Numbered from the stretch's first letter, positions 39,620 to 49,597 are shown. The stretch: DNA of 64,000 nt from Saccharibacillus deserti (GCF_013618475.1 NZ_JABJVN010000003.1:186001-250000); one strand, 5' to 3'. Numbers and translations are program-made. Notes: a model not told the origin generated them from the sequence alone.

Positions 39620-39661
39620 CGGAAAAAGGCGGAAAAAAACGGGACTTTGCAGCCTGCAACA

Positions 39662-40213
39662 TTACTGCAGACCGTCCATATGCTTCTCAAAGCTGCCGAT
39701 AAACAAATTCAGCTTGGCTTTGCCGGACTTGAGCTTGGCTTGTCCCGACTTGTAGGTGGTCCAGTTGATCTTGGATCCGTACAGCGACTTCTTGATCAAT
39801 TCCATCCCTTGAAGCTGGAGCGAAGCTCCCTGCAGGTAGTAGGAGTGGATCTTGACCAGTTCTTTGCCGGTCGGTTTGATCTGTTTCAGCTGGTAATAGA
39901 ACTTGCTGTAATTCGGCACCACGACACTGTTGAGCGTCTTGTAGACGGATTTGCGGTTCGATTCCGATACGGATTGGATCGAATTGAACGCATCCGCAGC
40001 GGTGTCTTCGTACTTCACGATTGCGTCCATGCGATCCGCGTAATCGAGCGCTTCTATCAGTTCGGGACTGAGTTCGACTTCCTGCTCCGGCGCTTGTTCA
40101 GGTGCCTGTTCGGCGGGAGCGGATACCGATGGCGCCGCAAAAGCGGAAGCCGGAATCGAGGTGGAACCCAGCAGGGCCAGAGACAGGGACAATGCTCCCC
40201 ATTTTTTCATCAT
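39662..40213 (-). CDS. secreted protein of unknown function
   Basis: A 183-residue protein with signal peptide (MMKKWGALSLSLALLGSTSI, then PASAFA-A cleavage), a Pro/Glu/Gln-rich linker (APAEQAPEQAPEQEVE), and a helical basic domain (VSESNRKSVYKTLNSVVVPNYSKFYYQLKQIKPTGKE ... KLKSGKAKLNLFIG). Charge and helix pattern suggest an extracellular or wall-bound protein. No family recognised. GAGGAGGTTGTCCGA precedes the start. Single gene. Confidence 0.75.
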   Translation of the reverse strand: MMKKWGALSLSLALLGSTSIPASAFAAPSVSAPAEQAPEQAPEQEVELSPELIEALDYADRMDAIVKYEDTAADAFNSIQSVSESNRKSVYKTLNSVVVPNYSKFYYQLKQIKPTGKELVKIHSYYLQGASLQLQGMELIKKSLYGSKINWTTYKSGQAKLKSGKAKLNLFIGSFEKHMDGLQ

Positions 40214-40401
40214 TCGGACAACCTCCTCTATAAGTATCGAAACGGAAGAGAATCCGGAATTCCGGATTCTCCCTAACTGTGTCCATTATAAGCCCGGCAA
40301 GCGCGAATGCATAAAAATCCCCGTCATTTGAATCGTTAGACATAGGGAGGCCGTCAGACCGCGACCGAAGAACCGGTGCAACAGGCAGGGGGTAACGGAA
40401 A

Positions 40402-41109
40402 TTAGTCCGAAGAAGGGGAAGCGCCTGTGTTCGAACGCATCGCCGCCTTGCCGTGCAGGTAATCGAAATCGCCGCGAAGCCGGTCGCGTACGGACTGCTC
40501 CTGTTCAAAGGAACCGCGATTCGCGCGTTCCTGCAGTTCGCTGCGCAGACTTTCTTTGAGGGCGTCGTCCGCCGTTCCGTTGTCCGGCTCCTTAAAGCGT
40601 TCCTGCCATTCGCTGCCGATCTCGCGTGCGTTCATGACTTCGTAGGCGACCAATGCCGCGTCTTTGCGAACCGCCGCACTTGCACCGAGCGCGTTGAGCC
40701 GGCTGCTCAGGCTGATCTCGTTATATTCGCGCACCAGAGCAAGCAGCGCCCATTCGTTCTCGTTGAGCTTGGCGGCAATCGCGCCGAGCATGCCCGATTC
40801 TTCGACGATCCGGTTGGCGTTGAGTTCGGCATCCAGCAGCGGACCGGTATACCCGCCGATCAGACTGCCGACGGGGCCGCTCATGACGGAGACGATCGAG
40901 TCGATCAGATCGTTCGTCAGATGATGCGTATCATCTTCGTCGCCCGCGAACCGGAATTCGCGCTCGGAGACGATTTTTCCCGACAGCTTGCGCAGGATCA
41001 CGGCCTGAAGCACCGAGTATTCGTCCGTTACCGGATGCTCGCGAAAACGGCCGAGTACGGCCTCCAGCGGCTGTTCCTGTTTGAAGGTGATGAATACGAT
41101 ATTGTCCAT
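40402..41109 (-). CDS. DUF1269-like conserved protein
   Basis: A 235-residue protein. It begins MDNIVFITFKQEQPLEAVLGRF and contains the glycine-rich membrane-like stretch IVSVMSGPVGSLIGGYTGPLLDAE, resembling the DUF1269/glycine-zipper family (small membrane-associated proteins of unknown role). The C-terminal half is a long charged helix (WALLALVREYNEISLSSRLNALG ... KESLRSELQERANRGSFEQE). Likely interacts with the membrane or another protein; confidence is limited. Gap of 188 bases downstream contains only short hairpin-poor sequence. Confidence 0.6.
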   Translation of the reverse strand: MDNIVFITFKQEQPLEAVLGRFREHPVTDEYSVLQAVILRKLSGKIVSEREFRFAGDEDDTHHLTNDLIDSIVSVMSGPVGSLIGGYTGPLLDAELNANRIVEESGMLGAIAAKLNENEWALLALVREYNEISLSSRLNALGASAAVRKDAALVAYEVMNAREIGSEWQERFKEPDNGTADDALKESLRSELQERANRGSFEQEQSVRDRLRGDFDYLHGKAAMRSNTGASPSSD

Positions 41110-41301
41110 AACGGTTCCTCATCCTCTCGTCCTGCCCGGCAGTGCCGGATTTGTCGGACTTTGCTACTCTTTTTATAAGGTGTTTTTTTGCGTTTCAATC
41201 ATCGGGTGTACTAAAATGAATAAGGAAGCGCGGGGTTTCTTGTGCGCGGACAACGTTTGGACACCCGACATACAATTTCTATAGAAGCAAGGGGGATGAC
41301 A

Positions 41302-42543
41302 ATGGGATCGAAAAATTTGGCGGGGATCTCGCTGATCGTGATGGCCGCGGGCTTCGTGATCAGCTTGTTTCTGCCTGAAAACGTCTGGACTTTTCTTCTG
41401 ATCGGCGGTTTCGAAGCCGGTCTCGTCGGCGGTCTGGCGGACTGGTTCGCCGTGACGGCTTTGTTCCGGCATCCGCTCGGCATTCCGATCCCGCATACGT
41501 CTTTGCTCTTGAAGAACAAGAGCCGGATTGTCGAATCGCTCGTTTCGGCCATGGAGACGCAGCTGCTCAACAAAGAGAGCATCGTCCGGCAGCTGCGCAA
41601 GCTCAACTTGATTCGCGGAGCTTCGCGGATGCTGACCCGGATGATGTCCCGCAAGCGGACCCGGGAGCAGGTGCTGGATTATGCGGCCGAAGCGATCGCC
41701 AAGCTGCCGCTGGACAAAGCGGTGGAACCGGTACGCGAAGCGGCGGAGAATTATATTCGCGGCGTGGACGCGGCCGGTCTGGCGGACCGGGCGCTGACCA
41801 AGCTGCTGAACGACAGCTACGAAATCAAGCTGTTCGATTACGCGCTGAACGAAGCGAAGACCTGGGCGCAGCGTCCCGAAACCAAAGATACGATGGGGAC
41901 GCTGGCCATGGATCAGCTGTCGAATGCCAAAGTCGGCGGTTTTACCGGGTTTGCTTTTCAGGCGTTCGCCGGCATGGTAAACGAAGACAAGCTGGGCTCC
42001 ATGATCCAGACCATGCTGGTCGCGGGCATCGATTCGCTGCTGGACCCTTACGGAGAACAGCGTCTGGCGATTCTGCGCGAAGTGCGCGTGAAGCTGTTCG
42101 AAGCCGCGGGCGATGAAGAGAAGCTGGAATATGTACGCGGACAGGTGCTCGAAGTGCTGCACGAAGCCAGCACGGCGGCTTTTATCCGCGAGAATCTGGA
42201 GAAACTGCGTGAATTTGCGCTGGCCAAGACGGCTCAGGAACGCGCCAACGGAGGCCGGATCGTTTTCCGTCTCTATGCGGCCGCGGTACGCGGAATCGCT
42301 TCCGAACCGGAGCGGGTCGAACTCTGGGAAGAGAAGACGCGCGGAGCGATCATGCAGTTGGCCGAGAACAATCATTACCGGATCGGCCAATTGGTTCGGG
42401 ATAATGTGGAACGGATGGACGACGAGCAGCTGGTAGAGATGCTGGAGGACAAGATCGGAAAAGATCTGCAGTGGATTCGCGTCAACGGCGCAGTCTGCGG
42501 TTTCCTGGTGGGTATCGTGCTTTCGTTGATCCAACTGTTCTGA
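41302..42543 (+). CDS. DUF445 family membrane protein
   Basis: A 413-residue protein. N-terminal membrane helices with SLFLPENVWTFLLIGGFEAGLVGGLADWFAVTALFRHPLGIPIPHT, the DUF445 hallmark (GGxADWFAVxALFRHPxGxxIPHT). A long helical middle domain follows and a membrane segment near the end (VCGFLVGIVLSLIQLF). Function unknown in the family; some members are linked to membrane domain or biofilm formation. The ATG at 41302 is preferred over 41296 because AAGGGGG is correctly spaced from it. Ends before a strong terminator at 42576. Confidence 0.92.
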   Translation: MGSKNLAGISLIVMAAGFVISLFLPENVWTFLLIGGFEAGLVGGLADWFAVTALFRHPLGIPIPHTSLLLKNKSRIVESLVSAMETQLLNKESIVRQLRKLNLIRGASRMLTRMMSRKRTREQVLDYAAEAIAKLPLDKAVEPVREAAENYIRGVDAAGLADRALTKLLNDSYEIKLFDYALNEAKTWAQRPETKDTMGTLAMDQLSNAKVGGFTGFAFQAFAGMVNEDKLGSMIQTMLVAGIDSLLDPYGEQRLAILREVRVKLFEAAGDEEKLEYVRGQVLEVLHEASTAAFIRENLEKLREFALAKTAQERANGGRIVFRLYAAAVRGIASEPERVELWEEKTRGAIMQLAENNHYRIGQLVRDNVERMDDEQLVEMLEDKIGKDLQWIRVNGAVCGFLVGIVLSLIQLF

Positions 42544-42575
42544 AAAGCGTCTGGATTTTCCGGGCATCCATACGG

Positions 42576-42623
42576 AAAAGGTCTGAAAAAGGTGCGCCGC
42601 GCCTGTTTTTCAGACCTTTTTTT
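42576..42623 (+). terminator. terminator
   Basis: AAAAGGTCTGAAAAAGG and the complementary CCTGTTTTTCAGACCTTTT around GTGCGCCGCG, then TTT. Confidence 0.85.
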
Positions 42624-42805
42624 GATGGACGAATTTCCGGCTCAATCCCCTGAAGAACGCGGGAGTTATGATAAATTATAAATTTGTTTGGGAGAAATTC
42701 GGAAATAATGGCAACCTTTCGAATGTTTCATGCGTCAAATATTAGGAGTAAAGAAAAAGAGATTCAAAAAATCCAGCCGAGGTTTCGGAAGGGAGATTGA
42801 AAATC

Positions 42806-45487
42806 ATGAAGAAGACTAACAAAATCAGCGCGGCTTTGCTTGCCGGAGCGCTTCTTATGCCTGCGGCACTTCCGCACTCTGCAGACGCAGCGGCATCCAA
42901 TATCAAAATCTTTATCGACGGGGTGGAGTTGAAATCGACCCAGCCGCCGATCGCCCAGGGCAGCCGGACGCTTGCGCCTCTGCGCAGCATCTTCCAGGGG
43001 CTGAATGCCAAAGTCAACTGGAACCAGAAAACGCAGACGATCACCGCCTACAAAGGCAGCAACACGATCGTACTCAAGATCGGTTCGAAGGTCGCTACGG
43101 TCAATGGACAAAAAGTTAATCTCGATGTTCCCGCCAAAGCCATCAAAGGCAATACGGTAGTGCCGCTTCGGTTTATCGGCGAATCGCTTGGACAGGACGT
43201 ACGCTGGAACGCCGCTTCGCAGAGCGTTATCATCACCACTACCGCGGAGCTGACGGCTCCTACCGCCGTCACGGCGCGCAGCCTCGGCCGGTACGGGGAC
43301 GGACGCGACCTGCAGGTATCGTTCAATAAATCTTCGGATGAAGGTTATGTCGACCATTACCGTCTGTTCGTCGTGAAATCGGGTACGCCTTTCAATGCGT
43401 CCATGGCCACGTCGTCCGGCAACAAATACACGACGGTCCTGCCGACAGGCGCCAACCAGAACGTGACCCTGGCGGCGAACGCTACGGACAGCACCGGTGA
43501 AACGCTCAAGTCCGGTCAGGCCTACCAGGTGTATGCCGTTGCCGTAGGCAACACGTATGCGGGCGGCAAGATCGAACTGTCTTCGGCTTCTTCTGCCGTT
43601 ACCCTGAGCGGAGGCACGGCAGCAGGTACCGCGACTGCCGTCAAAGCGACCGATGTAGGCGACTACAGAGACGGACGCGATCTTACGGTCAGCTTCACGA
43701 AAGCCCAGGACGAGACGGGCATTTCCGGCTACCGCGTATTCGTGGTCAAGACGTCCGATGCGGCTTCCTTCAACCAAACTTCGGCGAATGCCGTAGCCGC
43801 GCAGAACTATACGTCGGTTCCCAAAGGCTCCGCTTCGCCTAGCGTGACGCTGACCGGGCAAAGCCGCGATACTTCCGGCAGCCTGCTCCAAAACGGCGTG
43901 CCTTACACGGCCTTCGTAATGGGCGTGAGCGCTTCTAACACGCCGGCAAACAATACGCTGTCGGCCGGATCCGCTTCGGTGACCCTGGCCACTTCCGGTT
44001 CCGATGTATCCGCGTCGAACGTAACCGTGAGCGACGTGAGCGATTACGGCGACGGACGCGACCTTCGCGTCATGTTCGACCGCGCCGCAAACGAAGCGAA
44101 CGTGAATCAGTACCGCGTGATGGTCGTCAAGGATTCGAAAGCTGCCGGATTCAATATCAACTCGGCGAATGCCACAACGAGCGCCAACTATACGGCCGTC
44201 AATAAAACAGGCTCCAACCTGGTGCAGACGCTGAACGCTTCCGTACGCGATACGGACGGAGACGCTATTCGCAACGGCGTCGCTTACCGCGTGTACGTAC
44301 TGACTGTAGGTTCGGGCACTTCGACCAGCACCAACGTGCTGTCGGGCGTGTCGCAGCCGATCACGTTGGGCGGCAACAATGTAGGGACCGCGTTGACTCC
44401 GGTACTTAGCGATTCCGGCAATTCCGGAGACGGACGCGACCTGCTCGTAACCTTCGGACGCGCATCCGACGAGAGCGGCATTTCGGAATACCGGGTGCTG
44501 GTCGTGAAGTCTGCCAGCGCTTCGAATTTCAATCTCTCGTCCGCTCTCGGTGTACCGGCGGCCAACTACACGGTGCTGCCGCGGACCGGTTCGAACCAGA
44601 GCACGTTCCTGAACTCGTCTACCCGCGACGTGAACGGCGAGCCGATTCGTACCGGCGTTGCTTACCGGGTGTTCGTCCTGTCGGTCGGATCGGGTAACGC
44701 GAACAACAATGCCGACTTTGCTCTGTCGGGCGTATCCAATCCGGTGACGCTGTCCAACGGTTCCGCCGCAGTCGGCGTGACGGACGTGACGGCAGCAGTC
44801 AAGAGCATGACCGGCAACGCCAGTGACGTCGAAGTTACATTCACACGGGCTCCGGGCGAGACGGATGTCAAAGAATACCGCATCCTGGCGGTTCCTTCGA
44901 GCCAATCCGGATCTTACAGCCTGGCGAATGCCAATGCGGCTTCTTCCTACACGCCTGTAGCTGCGGCCGGTACCGGTCAGGTTCGTCAGGCGCTGACTGC
45001 AGGCAGCCGTGATGTAAACGGCAATCCGATCTCGAACAACGGAGCTTACCGCTTCTACGTCCTGACGGTATCCAACAACGGAGCCAACCTGCTGTCCGAC
45101 CGTTCGAACGAAGTGACATTGAGCGAAGCCGGCGCGCCGGCGGCAACCAATGTCAGAACGTCCGCCAGCGGCCAGACCGTTACGGTAAGCTTTACGCCTC
45201 CGACCAACTCGGCCGGCACCGCTTATTACAACGTGATGCTTGTGCCTACAAACAGCGCTTCCGCCTTTACGGTAGGTCAGGCTAACAACGTATCCGGTGC
45301 GAGCGTCAAGTATTCGACCGGCGGCAATGTAACCTTTACGGTCAATAACGACCGTGACGCTTTCAACAATCCGCTGCAGGCGGGCGTGCAGTACCGCGCC
45401 TTTGTCCTCTCGGTTGCCGACGGCGTTCGTGCCACAGGCAACGGACTGTCCGAAAATGTCAACAACGACTTCTCTCTGACCAATTAA
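42806..45487 (+). CDS. secreted stalk-domain protein with repeated DGRDL modules
   Basis: An 893-residue secreted protein. Signal peptide (MKKTNKISAALLAGALLMPAA to DAAA) is followed by a copper amine oxidase N-terminal-like stalk domain (IDGVELKSTQPPIAQGSRTLAPLR, VNGQKVNLDVPAKAIKGNTVVPLRFIGESLG). Then come six tandem modules of about 120 residues each, four with the box DYxDGRDLxVxF and DExxIxxYRVFVVK (near residues 165, 285, 408, 532), and two diverged. They resemble fibronectin-III-type beta domains. It may bind or display at the S-layer or wall. Start: GGAAGGGAG precedes ATG 42806; an in-frame TTG at 42797 is less likely. Confidence 0.82.
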   Translation: MKKTNKISAALLAGALLMPAALPHSADAAASNIKIFIDGVELKSTQPPIAQGSRTLAPLRSIFQGLNAKVNWNQKTQTITAYKGSNTIVLKIGSKVATVNGQKVNLDVPAKAIKGNTVVPLRFIGESLGQDVRWNAASQSVIITTTAELTAPTAVTARSLGRYGDGRDLQVSFNKSSDEGYVDHYRLFVVKSGTPFNASMATSSGNKYTTVLPTGANQNVTLAANATDSTGETLKSGQAYQVYAVAVGNTYAGGKIELSSASSAVTLSGGTAAGTATAVKATDVGDYRDGRDLTVSFTKAQDETGISGYRVFVVKTSDAASFNQTSANAVAAQNYTSVPKGSASPSVTLTGQSRDTSGSLLQNGVPYTAFVMGVSASNTPANNTLSAGSASVTLATSGSDVSASNVTVSDVSDYGDGRDLRVMFDRAANEANVNQYRVMVVKDSKAAGFNINSANATTSANYTAVNKTGSNLVQTLNASVRDTDGDAIRNGVAYRVYVLTVGSGTSTSTNVLSGVSQPITLGGNNVGTALTPVLSDSGNSGDGRDLLVTFGRASDESGISEYRVLVVKSASASNFNLSSALGVPAANYTVLPRTGSNQSTFLNSSTRDVNGEPIRTGVAYRVFVLSVGSGNANNNADFALSGVSNPVTLSNGSAAVGVTDVTAAVKSMTGNASDVEVTFTRAPGETDVKEYRILAVPSSQSGSYSLANANAASSYTPVAAAGTGQVRQALTAGSRDVNGNPISNNGAYRFYVLTVSNNGANLLSDRSNEVTLSEAGAPAATNVRTSASGQTVTVSFTPPTNSAGTAYYNVMLVPTNSASAFTVGQANNVSGASVKYSTGGNVTFTVNNDRDAFNNPLQAGVQYRAFVLSVADGVRATGNGLSENVNNDFSLTN

Positions 45488-45534
45488 TCGGGGATAAGCC
45501 GGGAACGCCGACCGCACACGCTGCGATTCGTTCC

Positions 45535-45573
45535 GAAGAAGCTCCCGGACTTTGTCCGGGAGCTTCTTTTTTT
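45535..45573 (+). terminator. terminator of the stalk-protein gene
   Basis: GAAGAAGCTCCCGGAC pairs with GTCCGGGAGCTTCTT around TTT, then TTTTT. Confidence 0.9.
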
Positions 45574-45766
45574 GCAGTAAAAAAGGAGTGCCGATCCTAA
45601 AAAGGACCGGACGGCTTATCCGTCGCCGTATCGTCCAGGCAAAGTGTTCCGGGCCGGGCGGCGTTTTGCCGTTTGTCACCTGGGACGGGCTGTATTATAA
45701 TGAAAGTTGCTTTAAATTTTCATTCTATTTCATTTTGCACACTATGAACCCGAAGGGAAGACGCCG

Positions 45767-46111
45767 ATGCTGCCGATTCAACCGCAAGCCGTTCAAGAAC
45801 TGCTGGACAAGCTGAAAGACCGGGAGCTCTATCTGCATCTCGAACTGACCAACGGCGCCTATACATTCGAGCGCGACCGCTCCAAGCTTGTCGCTTCGAA
45901 CATGATCCGCAACGTTAAAGTCAGCTATTCGCACGGCTCCATCTCCGGAAGCGGCCCTTACCGGGTCGGCTTGAAAATGCCCGAAGGATGGATCTATGCC
46001 GAAGGGCTGACGCACTACGAGGAAAGCGAAACGGAAAAGGCCGTATTGGCCGGCAACGATCGCGACGGCAAACTCGTGGTGAGCCTGATGCTGAGCTCCG
46101 AACCGTTCTAA
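45767..46111 (+). CDS. yojF: YojF family protein (DUF1806)
   Basis: A 114-residue protein: MLPIQPQAVQELLDKLKDRELYLHLELTNGAYTFER and GSGPYRVGLKMPEGWIYAEGLTHYE match YojF of bacilli. It is paired with bshB2, as in B. subtilis yojF-yojG, and is thought to assist bacillithiol synthesis; its exact role is unclear. GAACCCGAAGGGAAGACGCCG precedes the ATG. The gap to bshB2 is 54 bases. Confidence 0.88.
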   Translation: MLPIQPQAVQELLDKLKDRELYLHLELTNGAYTFERDRSKLVASNMIRNVKVSYSHGSISGSGPYRVGLKMPEGWIYAEGLTHYEESETEKAVLAGNDRDGKLVVSLMLSSEPF

Positions 46112-46165
46112 ATCGATTTTATCAAGGCGGCTTTCACCGCATTCGGAAAGGAGCGGGTACATCCC

Positions 46166-46843
46166 GTGGAACGTCATGTTTTGATCGTATTTCCCCATCC
46201 CGACGACGAGTCGTTTACCGTCTCCGGCACCGCCGCTTCCCATCTGCAGAGCGGGACTCCCGTCACGTATGCCTGTCTGACGATGGGCCAACTTGGCCGT
46301 AATCTCGGCAATCCGCCATTCGCGAACCGAATCACGCTGCCGGCGATCCGCCGCGCCGAACTGGATGCGTCCTGTGCGGCAATCGGTATTACGGATCTGC
46401 GTATACTCGGTTTTCACGATAAAATGATCGAATTCGAAGACCGCGAACTGCTCGACGGCAAGCTGCGCGAACTGATCGAGGAACTGAATCCTTCGCTGAT
46501 TCTTACGTTCCATCCTCTGTACAGCGTGCATCCCGATCACGATGCCTGCGGCGCGGCCGTGGTGCGCGTAGTCGAAGCGATGAAACCGAGCGATCGTCCC
46601 AAGGTGCACACGGTCGCTTTTGCAAAAGGCCATGAACGCGCACTCGGTCCGGCCGACGTTCAGGTGGATATCACCTTGTTCCTCGAGCAGAAGGTTGGCT
46701 CGATCAAAGCGCACAAGTCGCAGTTTCATACCGATCCGGTCTTCGAAGGCCATTCCATTCACGATCCGGTGCTGCGCGAACGTTTTGCCACCGAGAAGTT
46801 CTGGACCTACAAGTTTGATCCGCATCCGAAGAAGCGCGGATAA
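46166..46843 (+). CDS. bshB2: bacillithiol biosynthesis deacetylase BshB2
   Basis: A 225-residue zinc-dependent PIG-L/LmbE deacetylase that removes the acetyl group from GlcNAc-malate on the way to bacillithiol. Metal motif FPHPDDESF (residues 9-17), and HxxHPDHDACG (YSVHPDHDACG near 126) are intact. Start is GTG at 46166; AAAGGAG lies 13 bases upstream. Paired with yojF. BshA and BshC are not in the window. Closed by the terminator at 46851. Confidence 0.93.
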   Translation: MERHVLIVFPHPDDESFTVSGTAASHLQSGTPVTYACLTMGQLGRNLGNPPFANRITLPAIRRAELDASCAAIGITDLRILGFHDKMIEFEDRELLDGKLRELIEELNPSLILTFHPLYSVHPDHDACGAAVVRVVEAMKPSDRPKVHTVAFAKGHERALGPADVQVDITLFLEQKVGSIKAHKSQFHTDPVFEGHSIHDPVLRERFATEKFWTYKFDPHPKKRG

Positions 46844-46850
46844 GAGGAAG

Positions 46851-46888
46851 AAAAAGGAGCGGCCCCCGTACGGGGGCCGCTCCTTTTT
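46851..46888. terminator. bidirectional terminator
   Basis: AAAAAGGAGCGGCCCCCG pairs with CGGGGGCCGCTCCTTTTT around TA, between convergent bshB2 and the helicase gene. Confidence 0.92.
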
Positions 46889-46919
46889 GGTGTGCGCAGC
46901 CTAGGGTTGCGCGCTGCGC

Positions 46920-49316
46920 TCAGAGCGGAACGTCTTTGCGTCCTTTCTTCATCGGCGAGCCGCATAACGGGCAGGGCTTGTGCGCGGCGTTCATGTCTTT
47001 GCTGTGCATGATCCGGGTCCAGGCGACGCAGGAACCGGACGTGCACAGCCACGCGGGAACGCTCTGGGTTCTCGCCGGCGTTCCGGCGGCAGACGAACCG
47101 CCGAAGCGGCCGGGGGTGCCGGAAGCGGCATCCGATCGGCCGTACCGGTCGGTCCGGACCCTGCCGAACCGGCCGGGATCGGGTGCTCCGCCCCGCCGGC
47201 CGCCGTATTCGGCGCGCGCCGCGGCATCCGAAGCCGCGGTCTCCTGTCCGAAAGCGGACAGGAGAAAGCGCGAGACGGCGGCTTTCTTGCCGCGCTGCAC
47301 GGCGGGCGAACTGACGAACAGCTGCTCCTTCGCCCGCGTTACGGCGACATAAGCCAGTCTGCGCTCTTCTTCGAGCGCTTCGGCGTAGCTGGCTTCGCCT
47401 TCGAGGCCGACGCGCGTATCGCGCAGCGAATCGGCGCCGAGCGCGGAAGCATGGGGCAGCGTGCCTTCGGACGCGCCGATCAGGAAGACGGCCGGGAATT
47501 CCAGGCCTTTGGACTTGTGAATGGTCATCAGGGCGACGCGGTTGCCCTGCGCCTGAGATTTGACGGCCGCGGTCTGCTGGTTGCGCAGCAGCATGTCGTC
47601 GACAAAGGCGAGGAACGAGACGATGGAATCGAACCGTCCGGCGGACGTCTCGAGTTCGTCGAGCATTTCCTTGAGCATCTCGCGGTGCGAGGTCTGCTCG
47701 CTGTGCTCGCCCGCCTGGATATAGGCGTCGTAGAAGCTTTGGCGGATCTGGGTGACCGCGGCGGCCGGGACCAGTCCCTTGAGCGAGCGGATCACCTCAA
47801 GCCGCTGGCGGATCTTGTCGAGCTGGAAGTCTTTCAGCCCCGGAAGCGTCAGCAGATGGACGAGGGGCCCTTTCTTGGGCCGTCCTTCGTCCGTGGCCTG
47901 GATATGCGCCATGCCTTTGTCCCGGGCGATATACAGCGTGGGCAGCACGCTTGGCATCGCATCGAAGTCGCGGCGGTTGATCGACAGCCGCATATGATCC
48001 AGTACCGGCTTGACGAGCCAGTGCTCGTACAGCAGGCGCCCGTCGCCGTAATCGATATGCGGAATATCCCGCATGACGAGCTGCTCGAGCACCGCCCGGT
48101 TGCTGCTCGAAGACCGGTACAGCACGGCGAAGTCGCCGTAGCTGCGTCTTCCGGCCGCCACTTCGCGGCCGATGTGGTCGACGATGGCCTGGGCTTCGTC
48201 GTCGGCCGATTCCGGCCGCATATACGCAGGCAGCAGAGCGCCGCCGTGTGCGGCGCGCAGCGTCTTGCTGCGGCGCATCTTGTTGTGCCGGATCACTTCG
48301 TTGCCGAGTCCGACGATCGACGGCACGGAGCGATAGTTGATATCGAGCGTCACCACGCGCGCTCTCGGATACAGCTTCTCGAATTCGAGAATAAATTCGC
48401 TGCGGGCGCCGTTGAACGAATAGATGGTCTGGTCGTCGTCGCCCACGACCATCAGATTGTTGCGCGGGGCGGCAATCATCTTGACCACTTCGTACTGCAG
48501 CAGATTGGTATCTTGAAACTCGTCGATCATGAGATGGGTGAAGCGGCGGCGCAGCCGTTCCAGCAGTTCGGGCCGGGCTTTGAGCAGCGCGTGCGCATCG
48601 GTCAGCACGTCGTCGAAGTCGATTCGCCCCGTCTCCTGCTTCCAGGCTTCGTACCGCAGCAGAATGCGCTTCATCTGCCGGTCGGTATCGCTCTTCTCGG
48701 GAAGCTCGCCGGCGGGCATCAGGTTTACTTTGTAGGAAGAGAGCAGTGCCAGCAGATTCTCGGGCGGATAAGCGTCCGACATGCCAAGCTCGCGCATGAT
48801 CTGCTGAAGCTGGATATGCTGCCGCCGCGTATCCCCGAAAATTTCTTTCTGCATGCCCTGGCTGAACAGCAGCCACAGGCAGAAAGAATGGAATGTCCGG
48901 GCCTGGATGCGTCCGGCTTCGTATTCGCCGATGCCGGGCAGTCCGGCGATCCGCTCGCGCATTTCCGCGGCGGCTTTGCTGGAGAAGGTCAGCAGAAGGA
49001 TGCCGGAAGGATCGACGCCGCAGACATCGAGCAGGTAGCCCGCCCGGCAGACCAGGGTACTGGTCTTGCCCGAACCCGCCCCGGCGAGTGTCAGCAGCGG
49101 CCCTTCCGTGCAGCGGACCGCCGCGATCTGCGCCGGGTTCAGCACGATGCCCGTCTGCTCGAGCAGACGGAAATAAGCGGCATCCCGCTCTCCGCGTTCG
49201 CCGGCCTGCTTTTTCGGTTCGCGCCCGGCATTTGCCGCGATTTCCGCGCGGGGAAGCTTCCCCGAGGATACGCCGAACGGTTTATTTTCAAATCTGGATG
49301 TCGTTGCTTTCTCCAC
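46920..49316 (-). CDS. UvrD/Rep-type ATP-dependent helicase (YjcD-like) with C-terminal zinc knuckle
   Basis: A 798-residue SF1 helicase. Walker A AGAGSGKTS near residue 77, DEFQDTN (motif II) near 247, VGDDDQTIYSFNGA (motif III), and VALMTIHKSKGLEFPAVFL and EEERRLAYVAVTRAKEQL (motifs V, VI) are all present. The N-terminal 45 residues are extra and charged, and the Arg/Gly-rich stretch near 700-745 leads to AWLCTSGSCVAW and CPLCGSPMKKG, a zinc-binding end resembling B. subtilis YjcD. Probably 3'-5' DNA unwinding in repair. No ribosome site is strong (GAGGGGAACAAACAGTGG). Confidence 0.9.
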   Translation of the reverse strand: MEKATTSRFENKPFGVSSGKLPRAEIAANAGREPKKQAGERGERDAAYFRLLEQTGIVLNPAQIAAVRCTEGPLLTLAGAGSGKTSTLVCRAGYLLDVCGVDPSGILLLTFSSKAAAEMRERIAGLPGIGEYEAGRIQARTFHSFCLWLLFSQGMQKEIFGDTRRQHIQLQQIMRELGMSDAYPPENLLALLSSYKVNLMPAGELPEKSDTDRQMKRILLRYEAWKQETGRIDFDDVLTDAHALLKARPELLERLRRRFTHLMIDEFQDTNLLQYEVVKMIAAPRNNLMVVGDDDQTIYSFNGARSEFILEFEKLYPRARVVTLDINYRSVPSIVGLGNEVIRHNKMRRSKTLRAAHGGALLPAYMRPESADDEAQAIVDHIGREVAAGRRSYGDFAVLYRSSSSNRAVLEQLVMRDIPHIDYGDGRLLYEHWLVKPVLDHMRLSINRRDFDAMPSVLPTLYIARDKGMAHIQATDEGRPKKGPLVHLLTLPGLKDFQLDKIRQRLEVIRSLKGLVPAAAVTQIRQSFYDAYIQAGEHSEQTSHREMLKEMLDELETSAGRFDSIVSFLAFVDDMLLRNQQTAAVKSQAQGNRVALMTIHKSKGLEFPAVFLIGASEGTLPHASALGADSLRDTRVGLEGEASYAEALEEERRLAYVAVTRAKEQLFVSSPAVQRGKKAAVSRFLLSAFGQETAASDAAARAEYGGRRGGAPDPGRFGRVRTDRYGRSDAASGTPGRFGGSSAAGTPARTQSVPAWLCTSGSCVAWTRIMHSKDMNAAHKPCPLCGSPMKKGRKDVPL

Positions 49317-49540
49317 TGTTTGTTCCCCTCATTCTGTGCGCTCGCCTGCTTCCGCGACTGGGATTCGCACCGGCCGGCGGCTGAAATTCCTTTTGGCCGC
49401 AGCGTCTCGATTTCCCGCTCCGGCATCCGTTTCCGTCAAAATTCCGATTCTATAAATGTAGCACGCGCCCTTCGGAAGCGTCAAAGGAATCAGCCTTTTT
49501 TTTCACGGATGTGGAAGGAAAACAAAGTCCGGATTACGCC

Positions 49541-49582
49541 AAAAACCTCCGTTTTCGCCGGGGACGACGAAAGCGGAGGTTT
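49541..49582 (-). terminator. terminator of the HmoB-like gene
   Basis: On the minus strand AAACCTCCGCTTTCG pairs with CGAAAACGGAGGTTT (one mismatch), followed by TT. It lies 16 bases beyond the stop at 49598. Confidence 0.75.
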
Positions 49583-49597
49583 GGATACGAAAAAGAT

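Noticed and set aside
42764-45679. 971-codon open frame on the minus strand opposite the stalk-protein gene
   Set aside because: It mirrors the repeats of the plus-strand gene, has no ribosome site and yields arginine-rich repetitive protein typical of antisense frames in GC-rich DNA.
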